Assembly (NCBI GenBank): GCA_002401885.1
Contig: NVUL01000058.1
Span: forward strand, 1-35,888
Source: SAR86 cluster bacterium
GTDB taxonomy: Bacteria; Pseudomonadota; Gammaproteobacteria; Pseudomonadales; Pseudohongiellaceae
DNA: 35,888 nt
Direction of reading: 5' to 3'
The notes below the pieces were generated by a model. The model saw only the letters and a program-made list of their open reading frames with translations. It made no database searches and was not told the origin of the DNA. A program made the translations under genes and the position numbers. The first letter of the stretch is position 1; the number at the start of each line of letters is the position of its first letter. Below are positions 32,245 to 35,888 of this stretch, piece by piece.

Positions 32245-33825
32245 TTACCTCAAGATGAATTCAACGGGGGCATTCGGTCCGAGCGGCAATCCTATGATTA
32301 CCCAGATGACTGTGAGCGCCAGTCCTGAAATTAATAAAAATGCAGAGTAAGGCAGCATCGTCGCAGCCAGACTTCCAAGGCCAAACTCTTTCTGCCAGCG
32401 CTGGCAGAACACGAGTATCAGAGGAAAGTAAGGCATCAGGGGTGTGATGATGTTTGTCGCGCCGTCACCCACGCGGTAGGCAGCGGTGCTCATCTCTGGG
32501 CTGATGCCAATCAGCATTAGCATCGGCACGAGCACAGGTGCGAGCAGAGCCCATTTCGCGCTGGCAGAACCTATGAACAGATTGATGGTTGCGCCGAATA
32601 AAATGATCAGCGCCATCAAGACGGAATCGGGGAGGCTAGAGCCTTCTAATACCGCCGCTCCTTTGATCGCAAAAATCAGACCGAGATTCGACCAGTTGAA
32701 CATCGCCACGAAGTGAGCGGCGGTGAACGCAAGCACGAGATAATAGGAGAGGTCCGCCATGGCATCACTCATCATCTTCACGATATCGCGATGATTCGAG
32801 ACCGTACCGGTAGCCGACCCATACGCCCAACCTGCGGCGAGGAATAGAAAGAAGAAGCCGGCGACTAGAGATTGATACATCGGCGTGAGTCTGGCCTCTG
32901 GGTTCGCGGCTTCATTTATAAGCGGAGTACCAGGGCCAATTGTTAGGAAGATCCAAAGCGCGATGATTCCCAGGCAAGCGTAACCTGCACGCGCCAAGCC
33001 CTTGCGTTCGTTATCGCTCAATGTGCTGCTCGGGTCTTTGATGACGCCGGCTGTAGTGCTCTCGGCATCACCTGGCTTGATAGGCGCCAATCGAGGTTCG
33101 ATGATCTTGTCGGTGACATACCAGATCGATGGTAGAAACACGAAGGTCATCGCGATGATGAAGTAGGCGTTGCCAGCGATGTTCGCATCCCAGGAAGGCT
33201 GGATTGTTTCGGCTGCGGCCTCGGTGATACCAAATAGAAGTGCATCTAGCTGGCCGGGCAACAGGTTTGCTGAGAACCCACCGGACACGCCAGCAAAGGC
33301 CGTGGCGATACCAGCAATTGGGTGGCGACCGGCGGCGGCGAAGATAACGCCAGCCAATGGAATTAGGACAACATAAGCAGCATCGGCCGCTAGGTTACCC
33401 ACCATACCAATGAGGGCCACGGCTGGAGTAAGCAGAAATAAAGGTGCCTTCGACACGGCGCCACTCATCGCGGAGGCGAAGAGGCCGGAGCGTTCTGCAA
33501 CGCCCGCACCGAGCATTACCACGAGGACGTAACCGAGAGGATGGAAGCTGGTAAAGGTTTCCGGCATATCTACAAGTAAGCGTTGGATATTTCCTGCCGA
33601 TAGCAAACTCTCGGCGTTAATCATAATGGCATTACCCGCCGCATCGATCTGAGTAGGGTGGGCAGCAGACACGCCAGTTAAGGCCGCCACGACACTGATG
33701 GCGATAACAGCAGCAATACAATAGAGGAAGATGAAAACCGGATCTGGCAGCTTGTTTCCAGACTTCTCAATCCAGGCGAGAATACCTTTCATTTCATTGG
33801 CTTGTGTTTGGATGTTCTCAGTCAT
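32245..33825 (-). CDS. AbgT family transporter
   Basis: 526 residues with about 11 to 13 membrane helices, close to E. coli AbgT (508). The N-terminal ILAWIEKSGNKLPDPVFIFL is the family opening; GMVGNLAADAAYVVLIPLAG, GFSANLLPGQLDALLFGI and NIITPLMPYFPLILVFCQRW are further AbgT blocks. AbgT imports p-aminobenzoyl-glutamate; the relative MtrF exports sulfonamides, driven by the proton gradient. The substrate is not certain. It could be paired functionally with the epoxide hydrolase gene 73 bases upstream or the ArgD-type gene beyond, but nothing shows a shared pathway. Confidence 0.9.
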   Translation of the reverse strand: MTENIQTQANEMKGILAWIEKSGNKLPDPVFIFLYCIAAVIAISVVAALTGVSAAHPTQIDAAGNAIMINAESLLSAGNIQRLLVDMPETFTSFHPLGYVLVVMLGAGVAERSGLFASAMSGAVSKAPLFLLTPAVALIGMVGNLAADAAYVVLIPLAGVIFAAAGRHPIAGIATAFAGVSGGFSANLLPGQLDALLFGITEAAAETIQPSWDANIAGNAYFIIAMTFVFLPSIWYVTDKIIEPRLAPIKPGDAESTTAGVIKDPSSTLSDNERKGLARAGYACLGIIALWIFLTIGPGTPLINEAANPEARLTPMYQSLVAGFFFLFLAAGWAYGSATGTVSNHRDIVKMMSDAMADLSYYLVLAFTAAHFVAMFNWSNLGLIFAIKGAAVLEGSSLPDSVLMALIILFGATINLFIGSASAKWALLAPVLVPMLMLIGISPEMSTAAYRVGDGATNIITPLMPYFPLILVFCQRWQKEFGLGSLAATMLPYSAFLLISGLALTVIWVIIGLPLGPNAPVEFILR

Positions 33826-33898
33826 TGTTAGTATCCCATGCTGCTGCTACGCGACGATCGCTTGATTAATAGTGTGGCATTTACTTTATTGCAGGGTC

Positions 33899-35260
33899 TT
33901 AACGGAGTAAACGGAAAAATGTGTTCAGCTCGTTTAGGTAGCTCTCGGGCTGTTCCAGTGCCGCGAAGTGCCCGCCTTTCTCCATCAGCGAGTAGTGACG
34001 CAAATCATACGCGGCTGCAGCCCAAGATCTTGGCGTTATATAGATCTCAGCTGGGTAGACGGCGACCCCTGTAGGCACATTGATATACTCGATCGGTTTA
34101 GCGACAGGTGTCTTATTGCTTTCGTAATAGATACGCGCAGAAGACGTAATAGTCTCGGTAAACCAATAGATGGCTATATTGGTCAGCAGCTCATCTTTGC
34201 TGAAGTTATTGTCGAGGTATCCGTCTGCGCCCTGCGGCAAGTCGGACCAGCCGTGAAACTTCTCTACGATCCAAGCTGCCAGTCCAGCCGGCGAATCATT
34301 TAATCCATAACCTAAACTTTGTGGTTTAGTCCCCTGAATTCGTTGATAACCAACTTCATTCTGCATATAGGCGGTGCGCGCGTTGCGTAAGCTGCTTTCT
34401 GCCTCTGAGACATCGTCCCTTTGTGCTTCGTCTGCTGGCGGGCCTGCTAAAACCATATTCGAATGGAGACCTAGCAATCGTTCTGGGTAGTTGTTGGCGA
34501 GAAAGCGATTGATGATCGCTCCCCAATCGCCGCCGGCGATTGCATATTGCTCGTAACCGAGTCGCTGCATAAGACCGGCAAGAATATGGGCAAACTTCTC
34601 CGGGCTATAACCTGGCTCATTGGGTTTTTCTGAGAAGCCGAAACCGGGAAGGGAAGGCGCTATGACGTGATAGGAATCTGCAATATCACCGCCATGGGCG
34701 ACGGGGTCGGTTAGGGGTCCTATGATCTTCGAGAATTCCGCTATCGATCCAGGCCAGCCGTGAACAATCATTAAAGGAATTGCATCGGGGTTCTCGGAAC
34801 GCTGGTGAATGAAGTGCATATCTAAACCATCGATTTCAGTTTTGAACTGATCGAATTGATTTAGTTCAGATTCTTGCTTCTTCCAATCGAAGTCGTTCTG
34901 CCAATAAGCGATCAACTCGGCCAGGTAGCTCGAGTCGGTGCCATACTCCCAAGTGGTATCTGCTATCTGATCAGGCATGCGAGTAGCTGCAAGCCTGCGC
35001 TGGAGATCTGCGATCGCAGCGTCCGAGATCTCGATCTCAAAGGGTATGATAGGTGCGTTGTTGGCAAACTTGGATTGAGGCATAGGCTTCTCATTTGACG
35101 GTGGTGTGATTCCATTCAGTTTCGCTAGACTCGATGTGAGCAGATCAGGCTTAGCAATGGCGATTGATCCAAGGGCGATGGAGAGAATTGCGCAGAGCAG
35201 AGCGCCTAAATAGCTGAGTCCTGTTCGCTTTATAGAGTGTGCTGATAGTTTTGAGTGCAT
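33899..35260 (-). CDS. Exported epoxide hydrolase (microsomal type)
   Basis: 453 residues. An N-terminal signal or anchor (about 14-36, ALLCAILSIALGSIAIA) is followed by the epoxide hydrolase N-terminal domain (about 72-175) and an alpha/beta-hydrolase domain. The oxyanion motif is HGWPGS at 167-172, the nucleophile is Asp245 in AGGDWGA and the catalytic histidine is His431 in KGGHFAALEQPE. It opens epoxides to diols. Export is unusual, since most bacterial members are cytoplasmic. The ArgD-type gene ends 45 bases upstream on the same strand, so read-through is possible. Substrate unknown. Confidence 0.9.
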   Translation of the reverse strand: MHSKLSAHSIKRTGLSYLGALLCAILSIALGSIAIAKPDLLTSSLAKLNGITPPSNEKPMPQSKFANNAPIIPFEIEISDAAIADLQRRLAATRMPDQIADTTWEYGTDSSYLAELIAYWQNDFDWKKQESELNQFDQFKTEIDGLDMHFIHQRSENPDAIPLMIVHGWPGSIAEFSKIIGPLTDPVAHGGDIADSYHVIAPSLPGFGFSEKPNEPGYSPEKFAHILAGLMQRLGYEQYAIAGGDWGAIINRFLANNYPERLLGLHSNMVLAGPPADEAQRDDVSEAESSLRNARTAYMQNEVGYQRIQGTKPQSLGYGLNDSPAGLAAWIVEKFHGWSDLPQGADGYLDNNFSKDELLTNIAIYWFTETITSSARIYYESNKTPVAKPIEYINVPTGVAVYPAEIYITPRSWAAAAYDLRHYSLMEKGGHFAALEQPESYLNELNTFFRLLR

Positions 35261-35305
35261 AGCTTACCTCGCAGCCGAAGCTGGCAGTCGATTTCTGGAT
35301 TATGT

Positions 35306-35888
35306 TTAGATATTTTCTATATCTGACAATGCCTTACTGATAATTTCTACAGCAGAGTCTATTTCTTTCTTGCTAACATTTAGAGCAGGTAACAGGCGTA
35401 CGCTATTTCCCCCAGCCTTCACAACCAGCAGGTTCTGCTTTTGTAAGCGCGCAATTAATTGCCCGGCATCGGTCAGGCAGTACAGACCCACCATAAGACC
35501 TAGGCCGCGCACGCTAGAAAGCTGCAGCGGATAGCGCTCGATGAGCTTTTGCAGTTCGGCCTTCAAATAGTTCCCTAACTCACTGACGTTTTTAAGAAAA
35601 TCGGCATCGTTAAGTGTATCCATAACGGCGTTGCCAACGGCCGTCGCGAGTGGATTACCTCCGAAAGTGCTGCCGTGAGTTCCCGCTACCAACGCACTAG
35701 CTACTTCTTCCGTGGCGAGACATGCGCCAATCGGAAACCCACCGCCTAGTCCCTTAGCCGTGGCAAGTATATCGGGGTTAACGCCCAATTGTTGATAGGC
35801 GTAGAGGCTGCCCGTGCGTGCGATGCCGCACTGCACTTCATCAAACATAAGTAAGATGTTATATGAGTCGCATAACTCTCTGACAGTC
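35306..35888 (-). CDS. argD: ArgD-type acetylornithine/succinyldiaminopimelate aminotransferase (5' end outside window)
   Basis: C-terminal half of a class III PLP-dependent aminotransferase. The frame is open to the right edge (upstream residues RELCDSYNILLMFDEVQCG), so the gene starts outside. The PLP lysine is in ATAKGLGGGFPIG, preceded by the cofactor-binding DEVQ and followed by HGSTFGGNPLATAVGNAV. These match ArgD, which interconverts N-acetylglutamate semialdehyde and N-acetylornithine in arginine synthesis. AstC or another class III enzyme is a less likely alternative without the N-terminal half. About 193 residues are visible. Confidence 0.88.
   Translation of the reverse strand, partial: TVRELCDSYNILLMFDEVQCGIARTGSLYAYQQLGVNPDILATAKGLGGGFPIGACLATEEVASALVAGTHGSTFGGNPLATAVGNAVMDTLNDADFLKNVSELGNYLKAELQKLIERYPLQLSSVRGLGLMVGLYCLTDAGQLIARLQKQNLLVVKAGGNSVRLLPALNVSKKEIDSAVEIISKALSDIENI

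Overview
The window is a stretch of gammaproteobacterial chromosome of roughly 50% GC. Its left third matches the gene order I recall from Pseudomonas and relatives: comEC, exbB/exbD, lpxK, the Trm112-like gene, kdsB, a low-molecular-weight phosphatase and murB, then gacA/uvrY-uvrC-pgsA and tRNA-Gly, tRNA-Cys, tRNA-Leu. Lipid A, Kdo and peptidoglycan genes show a Gram-negative. No marker present lets me name a genus; a marine lineage is only a guess.

Region by region. (1) 1-8832: a dense plus-strand envelope operon. It runs from a 5'-truncated comEC through an ExbB/ExbD proton channel, MsbA, LpxK, Trm112-like protein, KdsB, phosphatase and MurB, with several ATGA stop/start overlaps. (2) 9050-14472: response regulator uvrY/gacA, uvrC and pgsA, then the tRNA cluster. 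The cluster is split by a pirin gene and by a decayed tRNA-Cys copy. (3) 14473-16419: AT-rich accessory DNA with two orphan membrane proteins. Each is followed by a near-identical repeat that looks like an intrinsic terminator. (4) 16420-20063: two paralogous seven-helix membrane proteins, each ending in a Fis-type helix-turn-helix, flank a stand-alone FabH-like ketosynthase. An AT-rich 726-bp intergenic region there carries palindromes. This is the best candidate in the window for an undescribed signalling system.

(5) 20191-25045: yjdM, then a minus-strand ECF sigma factor, anti-sigma factor and DsbA-like (CPGC) operon. Divergent from it are a tectonin-repeat protein and a secreted DUF4097-like protein; a DUF1801 protein follows. 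(6) 25231-29330: an NhaC-type antiporter, an unusual MerR-HTH/nucleotide cyclase fusion divergent from glpE with a cluster of palindromic half-sites between them, and a small membrane protein. (7) 29573-35888: an SMP-30-like lipoprotein, a secreted TPR-like protein, an AbgT-family transporter, an exported epoxide hydrolase and the 3' part of an ArgD-type aminotransferase that runs off the right edge.

How the parts fit: regions 1 and 2 are housekeeping (envelope building, DNA repair, phospholipid synthesis, tRNA). Regions 4 to 6 hold three separate regulatory modules: membrane one-component regulators with a ketosynthase, an ECF/anti-sigma pair with a thiol oxidoreductase, and a cyclase-bearing transcription factor. 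I saw no transposase, integrase, phage gene or CRISPR array.
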